This document shows, in pieces, positions 24,714 to 33,584 of a stretch of DNA of 64,000 bases. The notes under the pieces were generated by a model that saw nothing but the letters and a program-made list of their open reading frames with translations, had not been told where the DNA came from and made no database searches. Position numbers and translations under genes: made by a program. The DNA lies in contig NZ_CP012201.1 of NCBI RefSeq assembly GCF_001191005.1, positions 6,076,001-6,140,000 on the forward strand, given 5' to 3'. The stretch's first letter is position 1. Each line of letters starts with the position of its first letter. Source of the stretch: Massilia sp. NR 4-1 (lineage in GTDB: Bacteria > Pseudomonadota > Gammaproteobacteria > Burkholderiales > Burkholderiaceae_D).

Positions 24714-26395
24714 GCCGCTTCATCGACGCCATCCTGGCCACGCTGCAGCGGGTGCCGCAAGCGCCGGCCATCGTCCAGCTGGGCGGCGCGGGCACGGCGC
24801 AGTACACCGTCAGCTACGGCGCCCTGGACCATGCCTGCCGCGCCATCCAGCGCGCATTGGGCGGCAAGCATGCGCCGGGCGCCACCCTCGGCCTGGTGGC
24901 GGCCAACTCGGTGCGCTGGATCGAAGCCGACCTGGCCCTGCTGCTGGGCGGCTATGTGGAAGTGCCGGTGCCGCTGGCCTTCTCGGCCGAGCAGGCGGCG
25001 CACCTGCTGTCGGCCTGCAGTGCCGTGCTCACCGACGAGGAAGGGCAGCGCCGCTTCGACGCCTGGCGCGCGGCGGCGCCGCAAGCCTTTGCCGCCATTC
25101 CCTGCCTGCGTATCGACCAGCTGCTGGGCGCCTCGGGCGCGCCGCTGCGCCGCCTGTCGCGCGAGGACCGGGTGTGCAAGGTGATCCACACCTCGGGCAC
25201 CACCAGCAAGCCGAAGGGCGTGCGCATCCGCGAACATGGACTGGATGCCTTGCTGGCCTCGCTGTGGCAGCGCGCCAAGCAGGATGATTACACGCGCTAC
25301 CTGAACCTGGTGCCATTCAGCCTGCTGATCGAACAGGTCACGGCGCTGTACATGCCTTTCATGGCGGGCGGCTGCGTGGTGCTGCCGCCGGTGGGCGAGG
25401 CGCCGCTCGGCGATCCGGGCGCAGTCGCGGCCGACAAGCTGGCCCTGATGCAGCGCGCCGCGCCCAGCGCCATGACCTTGCCGCCCTCGCTGGTGGAAGC
25501 CCTGGCCGCCGCCGCCGACCGCGTCGTGGCCAGTGCGGTGGCGCACGCCGGCGTCGATGCGGCGCTGGCCGAGGCGGAGGCCGCTCCGCCGCCGCAGCAG
25601 GCAGCGCTGGCCGCCGCCGCCGTGGCGGGCTGCCGCGGCGAGCATCTGTGCCGCGCCCTGTTCGGCCGCACCACGCCGCCGCTGATCGCGGCCGGCGGGG
25701 CGCCGGTGGCGGCGGCCACCATCGAGCGCCTGGCGCGCCACGGCATCCCGGTGCTGCAAGGCTATGGCCTGAGCGAGAACAGTTCGGTGGTGTCGTGGAA
25801 TACGCCGCGCGAGAACCGCATCGGCACGGTGGGCAAGCCGCTCTCCCATGTGGAGTGCCGCCTCGGTTCGGACGGCGAACTGGCCATCCGCAGCGCCTCG
25901 CTGTTCGCCGGCTACAGCGGCAGCGATCCGAGCGCCTGCCACACGGACGCCGACGGCTGGCTGTGGACCGGCGACCTGGCCAGCATCGACGCCGACGGCT
26001 ACATCAGCATCGTCGGCCGCAAGAAGAACCTGATCATCACCGCTCACGGCCGCAATGTGTCGCCGGAACCGGCCGAAGCGTCCTACCGCAGCGTGCCGGG
26101 CGTGGCCGACATCGTGCTGCTGGGCGAGGGCGCGGAAAGCCTGAGCGCCTTCGTGCTGACGGCGGCGGGCGCCGACCCGATCACGCTGCGCGCGCGCCTG
26201 CAGGCGCATGGCGAGCGCTGGCTGTCCGGCGTGGAACGCGCCGCCGATTTTGTGTTCGAGACCGACGCGCCGGCCCTGCGCCAGCGTCTTTTCACCGTCA
26301 CCGGGCGGCCGCGCCGGCAGGACATTGAAAGCTATGTGCGCAGCCGCCGCCACGCGCAGGAGCAATATCAGCAAGGAGAACATGGTGCAAACTGA
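24710..26395 (+). CDS. AMP-forming acyl ligase/synthetase
   Basis: 561 residues of the ANL superfamily. The ATP-binding P-loop HTSGTTSKPKGV lies at about residues 160-171, LQGYGLSENSSVVSWNTP near 350 and the TGD motif (WLWTGDLASIDADGYISIVG) near 420, followed by the hinge GRKKNLIITAHGRNVSPEP. The C-terminal domain is short and lysine-poor, so the catalytic Lys of the thioester-forming step is not obvious; the enzyme may only adenylate. Substrate is unknown, probably a carboxylic or fatty acid. It is coupled to the hemolysin-family gene and overlaps the oxygenase gene by 14 bases. Confidence 0.9.
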   Translation: MSRFIDAILATLQRVPQAPAIVQLGGAGTAQYTVSYGALDHACRAIQRALGGKHAPGATLGLVAANSVRWIEADLALLLGGYVEVPVPLAFSAEQAAHLLSACSAVLTDEEGQRRFDAWRAAAPQAFAAIPCLRIDQLLGASGAPLRRLSREDRVCKVIHTSGTTSKPKGVRIREHGLDALLASLWQRAKQDDYTRYLNLVPFSLLIEQVTALYMPFMAGGCVVLPPVGEAPLGDPGAVAADKLALMQRAAPSAMTLPPSLVEALAAAADRVVASAVAHAGVDAALAEAEAAPPPQQAALAAAAVAGCRGEHLCRALFGRTTPPLIAAGGAPVAAATIERLARHGIPVLQGYGLSENSSVVSWNTPRENRIGTVGKPLSHVECRLGSDGELAIRSASLFAGYSGSDPSACHTDADGWLWTGDLASIDADGYISIVGRKKNLIITAHGRNVSPEPAEASYRSVPGVADIVLLGEGAESLSAFVLTAAGADPITLRARLQAHGERWLSGVERAADFVFETDAPALRQRLFTVTGRPRRQDIESYVRSRRHAQEQYQQGEHGAN

Positions 26396-27290
26396 AGCTC
26401 ATACCAAACAAGCCGGCCTGGTGGTCAAGGCTTCCGCCGGCGATACGCTGGCCTCCATCGACAAGCCGACGCTGGCCAATTGGCTGAGCCGCCATGGCTA
26501 CATCGTCCTGCGCGGCTTTGACTGCGACGTGCAGGCCTTTTCCGATCTGGTGCGTTTCCATTCCAGCCGCATCAGCCTCGATCCGGCCCGCCAGTTCCAC
26601 GACAAGGACGGCAAGGTGCTGGCGCAGAAGGTCGATGCCGGCGTCGACGCCATCGGCCTGCACTGCGAAAACGGCAACAGCCCGTTCTGGCCCGACCTGT
26701 GCTGGTTCTACTGCGAGCAGGCGCCGCGCGTCGGTTCGCAGACCACGGTGTGCGACGGCGCGGCCGTCTACCGCGACCTGTCGCCGCAGATGCGCAATGC
26801 GCTGCTGGCCCAGGACATCGTCTACACCCGCCGCGTCGGCGAGGAGCTGTGGAAGAACTATGTGCGCCACGCCTTCGCCGCCGGCGCCGAGGCGGCCGAT
26901 ACGCAATCCTGCTTCGAGCGCCTGCTGGCCCTGGTCAACGACAACGACAGCACCAAGATCGAGCTGAATGAAGACGCCTCCGTCACCTACAGCTTCCGCA
27001 CCCCGGCCATCCTGGACCGCTCGCTGTTCAGTCCCGGACGGTATGCCTTCGCCAACAGCATTTTCGGTCCGTCCTTCAACTACGAACGGCCCAGCATCGC
27101 CTTCGCCGACGGCACGCCGCTCAACGCCGCCATCCGCCGCGTGCTGGATGACGTCTGCCAGCGCCACACCTTCGACGTGGGCTGGAAGAGCCGGGACATC
27201 GCGGTGATCGACAACGCCCGCGTCATGCACGGACGCAGGCGGATCGAGGATACGCAGCGCACCATCTACAACGCATTGAGCTACTACTGA
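26382..27290 (+). CDS. TauD/TfdA-type Fe(II)/2-oxoglutarate oxygenase
   Basis: 302 residues from ATG 26382 behind AAGGAG, starting inside the ligase gene. The fold markers are HGYIVLRGFDCD, the metal-binding H-x-E in IGLHCENGNSPFW (about His94 and Glu96), the distal His in NARVMHGRRR (about His283) and the 2-oxoglutarate-binding Arg shortly after (TQRTIYN). The Glu in place of Asp in the facial triad is seen in clavaminate-synthase-like members. The role in the cluster is probably hydroxylation or desaturation of the activated acyl product; this is inferred from context. Confidence 0.87.
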   Translation: MVQTEAHTKQAGLVVKASAGDTLASIDKPTLANWLSRHGYIVLRGFDCDVQAFSDLVRFHSSRISLDPARQFHDKDGKVLAQKVDAGVDAIGLHCENGNSPFWPDLCWFYCEQAPRVGSQTTVCDGAAVYRDLSPQMRNALLAQDIVYTRRVGEELWKNYVRHAFAAGAEAADTQSCFERLLALVNDNDSTKIELNEDASVTYSFRTPAILDRSLFSPGRYAFANSIFGPSFNYERPSIAFADGTPLNAAIRRVLDDVCQRHTFDVGWKSRDIAVIDNARVMHGRRRIEDTQRTIYNALSYY

Positions 27291-27303
27291 GAAGGGATTG
27301 TCC

Positions 27304-27675
27304 ATGAAACCCAAGCTGACCTACACCGTCATCATGTGCTACAACTTTTCGAACACCTGGCTGGGCATGTCGCGCGACCAGCGCAAGGCCTTCGAAATGG
27401 AACACGTCGTGCCCATCTTCGCGCGTTACGACAAGCTGCTGCGCCGCCGGGCCTACGATGCCGAGGGCTTCTGCACCGAGTTCACCGATTTCATGATCAT
27501 CGAGACCACGGACCTGGCTTATTACTACTACATGGTGGAAGAGCTGCGCGATTCGCGCCTGCTGTCCGATGGCCTGTGCAGCATCGACAAGGTCTTCATC
27601 GGCATCGAGGACGGCTATCACCAATTCGAAGAAGACCTTGCCAAGGAGGTGGAACATGAATCCGTCGCTGCATAA
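27304..27675 (+). CDS. Darcynin-family small protein 1
   Basis: 123 residues with a GAAGGGA ribosome-binding site. Family pattern: TVIMCYNFSNTWLGMSRDQR, RAYDAEGFCTEFTDFMIIET, DLAYYYYMVEELRDSRLL and IGIEDGY. This matches the darcynin domain of unknown function. It has no signal peptide, helices spanning the membrane or metal motif, and looks like a small alpha/beta (ferredoxin-like) barrel. Its 3' end overlaps the AurF-type gene by 20 bases. It is one of three paralogues in this cluster. Confidence 0.78.
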   Translation: MKPKLTYTVIMCYNFSNTWLGMSRDQRKAFEMEHVVPIFARYDKLLRRRAYDAEGFCTEFTDFMIIETTDLAYYYYMVEELRDSRLLSDGLCSIDKVFIGIEDGYHQFEEDLAKEVEHESVAA

Positions 27676-28558
27676 CATCAACCTGAGCGCCCACCAGCAC
27701 TTCCTGCACCCCAACCACATGCCCTGGCATGCGGTGCGCGCCGAAGAGGAGCTGGATTTCCTCTCGCAGCAGGTCTGCGGCCGCAAGGACGAGCAGCTGC
27801 GCGCCACCGCCTATCTGTATAAGGAGCTGGCGCAGCTGGCCGAAATCGAATTCCACGTCGCATCGGTCATGGTGCGTGTGATCGCCGAAAGCCAGATGCG
27901 CGGCAAGGGCGAGCTGTGGGAGGGCAGCGATCTGGTGCACGCGCTCGGCTGCTTCGCCTCGGAGGAGGTGCAGCATGCGAACACCTTCTACCGCTATGTG
28001 CGCACGCTGACCGGCTGCGACTACAAGCTGGAAAACAATTACTTCCAGGAGCGCATCACGCTGTTCCAGGGCGAGCATTCGCCGCTGGTCAAGCTGGCGG
28101 CGCTGTGCGCCACGGCCTATGTGGGCGAGTCGGTGATCACCGTGTTCGAGACGCGCATGCGCAATATGGACCCGGAGATGAAGTCGCCGTTCACGCGCCT
28201 GCTGCACCTGCATGGGCTGGACGAGGCGCGCCACATCCGCACCGACCACTTCGTGATCGACCATGTGCTGCCCAGCCTGACGCCGCTGGAACGGCGCCAG
28301 ATGGAAGAGCTGATCAACGCCACCGAGGAACTCAACACCACCCTGGCCCTGACCAGCGCGGCCCAGCTCAAGCGCCAGTTCGGGGTCGACTTCCAGACGC
28401 AGAACCGCAGCGCCGAGGTGCAGCTGGCCATCACGCTGGCCTTCCGCCGCGCCATCCTGGCCGGCGATTCGTTCCGCAAGGTGGACGACTTCCTGGACAG
28501 CGATACGCGCGCCCTGCTCAAGGACTTTTCCCAGTCCGAGCGCGTGCACTTCCATTGA
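27656..28558 (+). CDS. AurF-type di-iron N-oxygenase
   Basis: 300 residues from ATG 27656 after CAAGGAGG. The p-aminobenzoate N-oxygenase (AurF) ligand pattern is complete: an N-terminal Glu in LAEIEFHVASVM (Glu63 or Glu65), E-x-x-H at Glu104-His107 (EEVQHANTF), Glu158 in VGESVITVFET, and H-x3-E-x2-H at His186, Glu190, His193 (HGLDEARHIR). This exact spacing is the strongest functional evidence in the cluster. AurF enzymes convert an amine to hydroxylamine, nitroso or nitro products; relatives take part in diazeniumdiolate signal synthesis. The substrate here is unknown. A ferredoxin at 33585-33974 could be its electron donor. Confidence 0.88.
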   Translation: MNPSLHNINLSAHQHFLHPNHMPWHAVRAEEELDFLSQQVCGRKDEQLRATAYLYKELAQLAEIEFHVASVMVRVIAESQMRGKGELWEGSDLVHALGCFASEEVQHANTFYRYVRTLTGCDYKLENNYFQERITLFQGEHSPLVKLAALCATAYVGESVITVFETRMRNMDPEMKSPFTRLLHLHGLDEARHIRTDHFVIDHVLPSLTPLERRQMEELINATEELNTTLALTSAAQLKRQFGVDFQTQNRSAEVQLAITLAFRRAILAGDSFRKVDDFLDSDTRALLKDFSQSERVHFH

Positions 28559-28579
28559 TATACGCGACAAGGAGAGATC

Positions 28580-28921
28580 ATGAGTACGCCGAAAATCGTC
28601 TACAGCATCGTCATGTGCTACACCTTTTCCAACGAATGGCTGCACAAGCCGCCGGGCGAAAGGCGGGATTACGAGGGGCAGCACATCTTCCCCATCCTGA
28701 TCCGCTACGGCGACCGCATCAAGCGCGCATCCTTCGATGCGGAAGCCTTCACCACCAGCTTCTCCGATTTCATGATCCTGGAAACGGAAGATTTGAGCGC
28801 CTACTACTTCATGATGGAGGAACTGCGCGCCAGCCCCATGCTGACCAAGGGCTATGTGACGATTTCCAACGTCATCATCGGCATCAACAACGAATACAAG
28901 CAGCAGCAGGCGCTGTTGTAA
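28580..28921 (+). CDS. Darcynin-family small protein 2
   Basis: 113 residues, clearly paralogous to the protein at 27304-27675: IVMCYTFSNEWLHKPPGERR, SFDAEAFTTSFSDFMILET, DLSAYYFMMEELRASPML and NVIIGIN. The positions that agree (CY-FSN-WL, DAE-F, DFMI-ET-DL, YY-M-EELR) mark the conserved surface of the family. The gene follows the AurF-type gene by 21 bases with an AAGGAGA ribosome-binding site. Flanking of AurF by two such genes suggests a partner or substrate-handling role rather than a free-standing enzyme. Confidence 0.78.
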   Translation: MSTPKIVYSIVMCYTFSNEWLHKPPGERRDYEGQHIFPILIRYGDRIKRASFDAEAFTTSFSDFMILETEDLSAYYFMMEELRASPMLTKGYVTISNVIIGINNEYKQQQALL

Positions 28922-28958
28922 GCGCCACCGCAACCACCCTTACCGATCAAGGACCATT

Positions 28959-29726
28959 ATGAACGCGAAAGAGCAAAACGGCCGCAAAGTGGCTTTCGTC
29001 ACCGGCGCCAACCGCGGCATCGGATTCGGCACGGCGCTGGAACTGGGACGCCAGGGCATCCACGTGATTCTCGGCGCGCGCGACGAGGCATCGGGGCGCA
29101 AGGCTTTGGCCGAACTGGGCGAGCAGGACGTGCAGGCCGAATGGCTGGAATTCGATGTCGCCAATGCGGCCGACCACCAGCGCGCCTACGACTTCATCGA
29201 GCAGAAATACGGCAAACTGGATATCCTGGTGAACAATGCCGGCATCATGCTGGAGACACCGGAAACGGAATTCAACCAGAAGAACACCACCAGCGTGGTG
29301 TCGGGCGATGCGCTGCGCGGCACCTTCGAAGTGAACTTCTTCGGCCTGGTCGGGCTGACCCAGACCCTGCTGCCGCTGATCAAGCGCGCGCCGGCCGGAC
29401 GCATCGTCAATGTGTCGAGCGTGCTGGCTTCGCTCAATATCCACGCCACCAGTGACGATCCGCGCTTGCCGAACCACCGCCAGTTCGCCTACAACGCCTC
29501 GAAGACGGCGGTGAACGCCTTCACCATCCACTTGGCCAAGGAGTTGGCCGGGAGCAGCATTAAGGTGAATGCCGCCCATCCGGGCTGGGTGCGCACCGAT
29601 ATGGGCGGTCCCCATGCCGAGATGAGCATTGAAGAGGGCGCGGCGACCAGCGTGCAACTGGCGTTGCTGGGCGACGATGGGCCGAGCGGCAGCTATATGC
29701 ACCGGGGCCAGGTTCTGCCCTGGTAA
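28959..29726 (+). CDS. SDR-family oxidoreductase 1
   Basis: 255 residues, classical short-chain dehydrogenase. The cofactor site is VTGANRGIGFGTALELG with GARDE favouring NADP; catalytic elements are NNAG, the Ser in IVNVSS and Y-x-x-x-K in YNASKTAVNA. Overall layout resembles carbonyl-reductase-like SDRs. It is read in the same direction as, and 37 bases behind, darcynin 2. Its role as a ketoreductase in the cluster is likely but the substrate is not known. Confidence 0.9.
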   Translation: MNAKEQNGRKVAFVTGANRGIGFGTALELGRQGIHVILGARDEASGRKALAELGEQDVQAEWLEFDVANAADHQRAYDFIEQKYGKLDILVNNAGIMLETPETEFNQKNTTSVVSGDALRGTFEVNFFGLVGLTQTLLPLIKRAPAGRIVNVSSVLASLNIHATSDDPRLPNHRQFAYNASKTAVNAFTIHLAKELAGSSIKVNAAHPGWVRTDMGGPHAEMSIEEGAATSVQLALLGDDGPSGSYMHRGQVLPW

Positions 29727-29754
29727 GCCACGACTAACTGAAAAGGAAAAGACC

Positions 29755-30600
29755 ATGACTGATACCAAACAACGCGTGTGGTTCATCACCGGCTGCTCCA
29801 AGGGCTTCGGCCGCGTCTTCGTCGAGACGCTGGCCCGGCGCGGCGACTATATTTTTGCTACCGCCCGCGTCGCGTCCACGCTGGACGATTTGCGCGGGCT
29901 GGCGCCGGAGCGCATCCATACCGCCGCGCTGGACATCACCGATATGGCCGCCATCGAGCGGGCGGTGGCCGACTGCATCGCCGCCTTCGGCCGCATCGAT
30001 GTGCTGGTCAATAACGCCGGCTACGGCGTGGCCGGGCCGATCGAGGCGGTGTCGGATGCGCAGACGCGCGCGATTTTCGACACCAACTTCTTCGGTACCC
30101 TGAACATGACGCGCGCCGTGCTGCCGCATATGCGCGACCGCCATCAAGGCCATATCATCCAGCTATCCTCCAGCCATGCCTGGGGCGCGCCGCCGGGACT
30201 GGGCATGTACAGCGCCAGCAAGTGCGCGCTGGAGGGCGCTTCGGAAACCATGGCGAAGGAGATCGAAGGCTTCGGCATCCGCCTCACCATCCTGCAGCCC
30301 GGTCCCTACAAGACCGACTTCCTCGGCGCCGGCCTTCAACTAGCAGAACGCAAGCTTGATGCGTATGCTAATCTGATGAATGGCCTGGGTGAGGCGCGCG
30401 CGGCCAACCACCTCAAGCAGCCGGGCGATCCGCTCGGCGTGGCGCGCGCCATGATCGAGGTGGTGGAGGCCGAGCAGCCGCCCCTGCGTCTGCTGACGGG
30501 CAAGATTGCGACCGAGCGCGCGAAAGCCAAGATCGAGCAAGTCAGCAATGAGTTTGCACGCTGGGAACCGCTGGCGCTGGCGGCCGATTTCGCCGCCTGA
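29755..30600 (+). CDS. SDR-family oxidoreductase 2
   Basis: 281 residues. Cofactor motif ITGCSKGFGRVFVETLA, then NNAGYGVAGPIEAVSD, catalytic Ser in IIQLSSSHAWG and Y-x-x-x-K in YSASKCALEG. Compared with the first SDR it has a longer C-terminal substrate-binding lobe (LQPGPYKTDFLG and beyond) typical of the extended GxxKGFG group. It lies 28 bases after SDR 1, behind AAAGGAAAAG. Two different SDRs in tandem suggest successive reductions or a redox shuttle in the pathway. Confidence 0.9.
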   Translation: MTDTKQRVWFITGCSKGFGRVFVETLARRGDYIFATARVASTLDDLRGLAPERIHTAALDITDMAAIERAVADCIAAFGRIDVLVNNAGYGVAGPIEAVSDAQTRAIFDTNFFGTLNMTRAVLPHMRDRHQGHIIQLSSSHAWGAPPGLGMYSASKCALEGASETMAKEIEGFGIRLTILQPGPYKTDFLGAGLQLAERKLDAYANLMNGLGEARAANHLKQPGDPLGVARAMIEVVEAEQPPLRLLTGKIATERAKAKIEQVSNEFARWEPLALAADFAA

Positions 30601-30680
30601 GCAAGACGCAGCCTTTGCGCGGCGCCGGCTGGCCGCGCCTGGGCTGCTTGATCCGCTTCGCTGCGGAATGCGGGAGTAGC

Positions 30681-31460
30681 ATGAACAGCTATCATTTATT
30701 GACCCAGGCATTGGAGCCGCGCGACGCCTCGTCGCCGCGGCTGTTTTCGTATGCCGTCATGAGCGCCGTGAACGGCTTCGTGCCGCACGAGGACTATGTG
30801 CGCATGGCCGCCGACGCCGAACGGACGCCGCCCAGCGACCAGGTGCTGGAAGAGCAGGTCGGCCTGCTGCTGGCCTGCGACGCCAATCCGCTGTCCGAAC
30901 TGGTGCAATGCGCGGCCAACGGCGAACAGTTTGCCGAACGCTGGAACGGTATCAACCGCAAGGTTTCGCTCGGCGTTGCCACCCTGGTCGAAGGGCCGGG
31001 CCTGAGCCGCCAGCCGCAGCAGGGCCGCGACAGCCTGCTGCGCCAGCGCGTGATGCACGCCTTTGTCGACCAGCTCAAGCCGGGCAGCCATTCGCCCGGG
31101 CTGGGGCGCGGCGAACGCCGGCTGGAAGCGGTGGCGCGCCATGTCGGCGCGGGCAGCGCCATGATCGAACTGACCGCAGCCCTGTACGATATGCCGGATG
31201 CCGAGCTGTTCGACTGCGCCGGCGCGCTGGGCTGTTCCGCGCGCACCCTGCAGCGCCAGCTCACGCGCAACGCCGTCACCTTCGGCCAGGTCAAACAGGC
31301 CGTGCGCATCTGCATGTCCGCCGCGCTGCTGCGCAACGGCGTCGCCTCGCTCACCGAAGTCGCGCTGGCGGCCGGCTTCTACGACTCCGCCCACTTCAGC
31401 CGCGCCATGAAACTGTCCTCCGGCCTCAGCCCCTCCGAATACCGCCTGCTCAGCGCCTGA
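30681..31460 (+). CDS. AraC-family transcriptional regulator
   Basis: 259 residues. The C-terminal third is an AraC/XylS double helix-turn-helix: FDCAGALGCSARTLQRQLT (first), VASLTEVALAAGFYDSAHFSRAMKLSSGLSPSEYRL (second). The N-terminal 170 residues are a helical effector or dimerisation domain without a recognised cupin. Located at the end of the first transcription unit, 80 bases after SDR 2, it is the probable local regulator of the cluster. Confidence 0.88.
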   Translation: MNSYHLLTQALEPRDASSPRLFSYAVMSAVNGFVPHEDYVRMAADAERTPPSDQVLEEQVGLLLACDANPLSELVQCAANGEQFAERWNGINRKVSLGVATLVEGPGLSRQPQQGRDSLLRQRVMHAFVDQLKPGSHSPGLGRGERRLEAVARHVGAGSAMIELTAALYDMPDAELFDCAGALGCSARTLQRQLTRNAVTFGQVKQAVRICMSAALLRNGVASLTEVALAAGFYDSAHFSRAMKLSSGLSPSEYRLLSA

Positions 31461-31484
31461 GCCCGCCTCTCCGTTCGATCTGCC

Positions 31485-31618
31485 GCAAACAATGTCCACC
31501 CTTGGTGCCTGACACCAGGGTCGGACATTCCTTGCGCCAGATCAAAGAATGTCCTACTCCTGTGCCTCGGCGGCCCCGCCTGACACCAGGGTTGGGCATT
31601 GTTTGATTTGGCGCAAAC
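31485..31618. repeat. Dispersed intergenic palindromic repeat, copy B
   Basis: It shows the same alternating modules as 16374-16512: CAAACAATGTCCACCCTTGG, GGTGCCTGACACC palindrome, GGGTCGGACATTCCTTG, CAAAGAATGTCC, GCCTCGGCGGCCCCGCC and GGGTTGGGCATTGTTTG. It splits the cluster into two transcription units, between the AraC gene and the exporter. Confidence 0.8.
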
Positions 31619-31739
31619 GGCGGCTGGCACTTATATACAAGCCAGACGGGAGACCGGGTGGAATACTGGCTTCGCCTTGTGTGCTGCGGTTTCGCTGCTT
31701 TTGCCACGCAATGGCTTCCGTCTAATAAGGAGTATAAAA

Positions 31740-33167
31740 ATGAGTGATAAACCGTTACAAGCTGCGTCCGCGGCTCCGCCGAACCGGTGGGTCGCTTTCG
31801 CCATCCTGGCCGTGCTGTTCCTGGCCGCGACCGATACCACCATCATCGGCACGCTGCTGCCCGTGATCGCGGGATCGGTCGGCGGCGGACAGGCGCTGTT
31901 TCCCTGGCTGATGTCGGGCTTTATGGTGGCGATGGCCTTGGCCGGTCCGCTGACCGGTGCGCTGGCCGACCGCTATGGCGTGCGCTCGGTGCTGAGCTGG
32001 GCCATCCTGGTCTTCCTAGCCGGTTCCGCCGGCGCCGCGCTGGCCGGCGACATGCTGATGCTGGTGCTGGCGCGCGTGGTGCAGGGCGCTGGCGCCGGCA
32101 TGATCATCGTGCTGTCCTATGCTTCGCTGGCCATCATCTATGGCGCCTCGCAGCGCGGCCGGGTGCAGAGCATGGTCAGCATCGTATGGGGCGTGGCGGC
32201 CATTGTCGGGCCGCTGGCCGGCCTGGCGTTTACCCATGCCTTCGGCTGGCGCGCCGCCTTCCTGATCAATATGCCGGTCGGCCTGGTGTGCCTGCTGGTG
32301 CTGCGTTCCAAAGCCCTCAGCGCCCATGTGCGGCGCGGCGTGGCGGTGGATTATCTGGCCCAGGGCTTCTTTGCACTGATGCTGCTGGGCGTGATGGTGG
32401 CGCTGTCGGCGGCCCAGGTGGGACTGTCGCGCGACAGCTTCTGGTCGATGCTGGTGCTGGCCGCGGCGGGCGCGCTGCTGCTGGGGCTGCGCGTGGCGGG
32501 ACGGCCGCAAGCCAGCCCGGTGCCGCTGGCGTTCTTCCGGCAGCGCAGCCTGGCGGTGGCCATGGTCATCGTCATCTGCGGCAGCATCGGCCTGTATGCC
32601 TCCATCACCCTGGTGCCGATCGCGCTGCATGCGCGCCATGCCATCGATACCGCGCAGACCGGGATCATCGTGCTGCTGGCGGCGCTGGGCTTCGTGGTCA
32701 GTTCGGCCGTGTGCGGCATGCAGATCCAGCGCGTCGGTTATCGCAGCAGCATGCTGGCCGGGGCGCTGGCGCTGGTGGCGGGCGCCTTCGTGCTGGCCAT
32801 GGGCAGCAGCAGCTTGCCGTGGCAGGCGATCGCCGGCGCCGAGCTGCTGATCGGCCTGGGCATGGGTTGCGTGGCCGTGGGCGCCGTGGTGCTGGCGCAG
32901 AACGCGGCGCCGGCCGATGCCGTGGCGACCTACACCTCGACCATCCAGCTGCTGCGCAATGTGGGCGCGGCGCTGGGCATCAATGCGCTGGCGGCGATCC
33001 AGTACGCGCTGGAGTCGCAGCACCTGTCGAACGATTCCCTGCGCAGCGTGTTTTCGGTGCTGGGGCCGGTCTTCGTCGTGTGCGCGCTGCTGGCCTTGCT
33101 GTTGCCCTCGAATTATCAGCTGCAGCCGGCCGCCGTGCCGGGCCAGCCGGAACCGGCGCGCCGCTGA
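31740..33167 (+). CDS. MFS exporter of the DHA2 (EmrB/QacA-like) family
   Basis: 475 residues, about 14 membrane helices, typical of the 14-TM DHA2 drug:proton antiporters. Motif A is GALADRYGVRSVLS after helix 2, the D1 motif is in AATDTTIIGTLLPVIAG of helix 1, and GPLAGLAFTHAFGWRAAFLINMP is the family's loop 6 signature. The start at 31740 has AAGGAG. In context it probably exports the cluster product or provides self-resistance. Confidence 0.92.
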   Translation: MSDKPLQAASAAPPNRWVAFAILAVLFLAATDTTIIGTLLPVIAGSVGGGQALFPWLMSGFMVAMALAGPLTGALADRYGVRSVLSWAILVFLAGSAGAALAGDMLMLVLARVVQGAGAGMIIVLSYASLAIIYGASQRGRVQSMVSIVWGVAAIVGPLAGLAFTHAFGWRAAFLINMPVGLVCLLVLRSKALSAHVRRGVAVDYLAQGFFALMLLGVMVALSAAQVGLSRDSFWSMLVLAAAGALLLGLRVAGRPQASPVPLAFFRQRSLAVAMVIVICGSIGLYASITLVPIALHARHAIDTAQTGIIVLLAALGFVVSSAVCGMQIQRVGYRSSMLAGALALVAGAFVLAMGSSSLPWQAIAGAELLIGLGMGCVAVGAVVLAQNAAPADAVATYTSTIQLLRNVGAALGINALAAIQYALESQHLSNDSLRSVFSVLGPVFVVCALLALLLPSNYQLQPAAVPGQPEPARR

Positions 33168-33189
33168 ACCAGCGTAAAAGGAGCTTAAG

Positions 33190-33573
33190 ATGACTCTGGC
33201 AAATCAGGAAAACCTGCCGGCGCTGACCGGCTTCATCGTGGTCAAGGCCTTGCCGGCCTGGACTTCGCTGGGCTTCGGCGAGCAGCTGGTGCTGCTGCAA
33301 GCCCACGTGGAGCCGGTGCTGCAGCGCTACCACGAGCAGGTGCGTCTGCTGATGTATGACGTGGAAAAAGCGCTGTCTTCGGCCGCCACCGATATCTGGG
33401 TGTGGGAATCGACCGACCGCGCCGCTTACAATCAGCTGATGGTCGACTTGCAGAAGACCCCGTTCTGGGGCCGTTATTTCGAAGTGCTCGATATGCTGGA
33501 CGGCGCGCGCGGCGATGCCATCTTCCAGCTGTCATCGTGGCAGTTCCGCACCGGCGTGCCGGTCATGGAATAA
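33190..33573 (+). CDS. Divergent darcynin-like small protein 3
   Basis: 127 residues. It keeps the family outline (ALPAWTSLGFGEQL, RYHEQVRLLMYDVEKALSSAATDIWVWESTD, YNQLMVDLQKTPFWGRYFEVLDML) but is more diverged than the other two, with a Trp-rich core and no FMI-ET stretch. It follows the exporter by 22 bases and precedes the ferredoxin by 11. Assignment to the darcynin fold is by pattern and should be confirmed by profile search. Confidence 0.6.
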   Translation: MTLANQENLPALTGFIVVKALPAWTSLGFGEQLVLLQAHVEPVLQRYHEQVRLLMYDVEKALSSAATDIWVWESTDRAAYNQLMVDLQKTPFWGRYFEVLDMLDGARGDAIFQLSSWQFRTGVPVME

Positions 33574-33584
33574 GGAGAAGCGTG

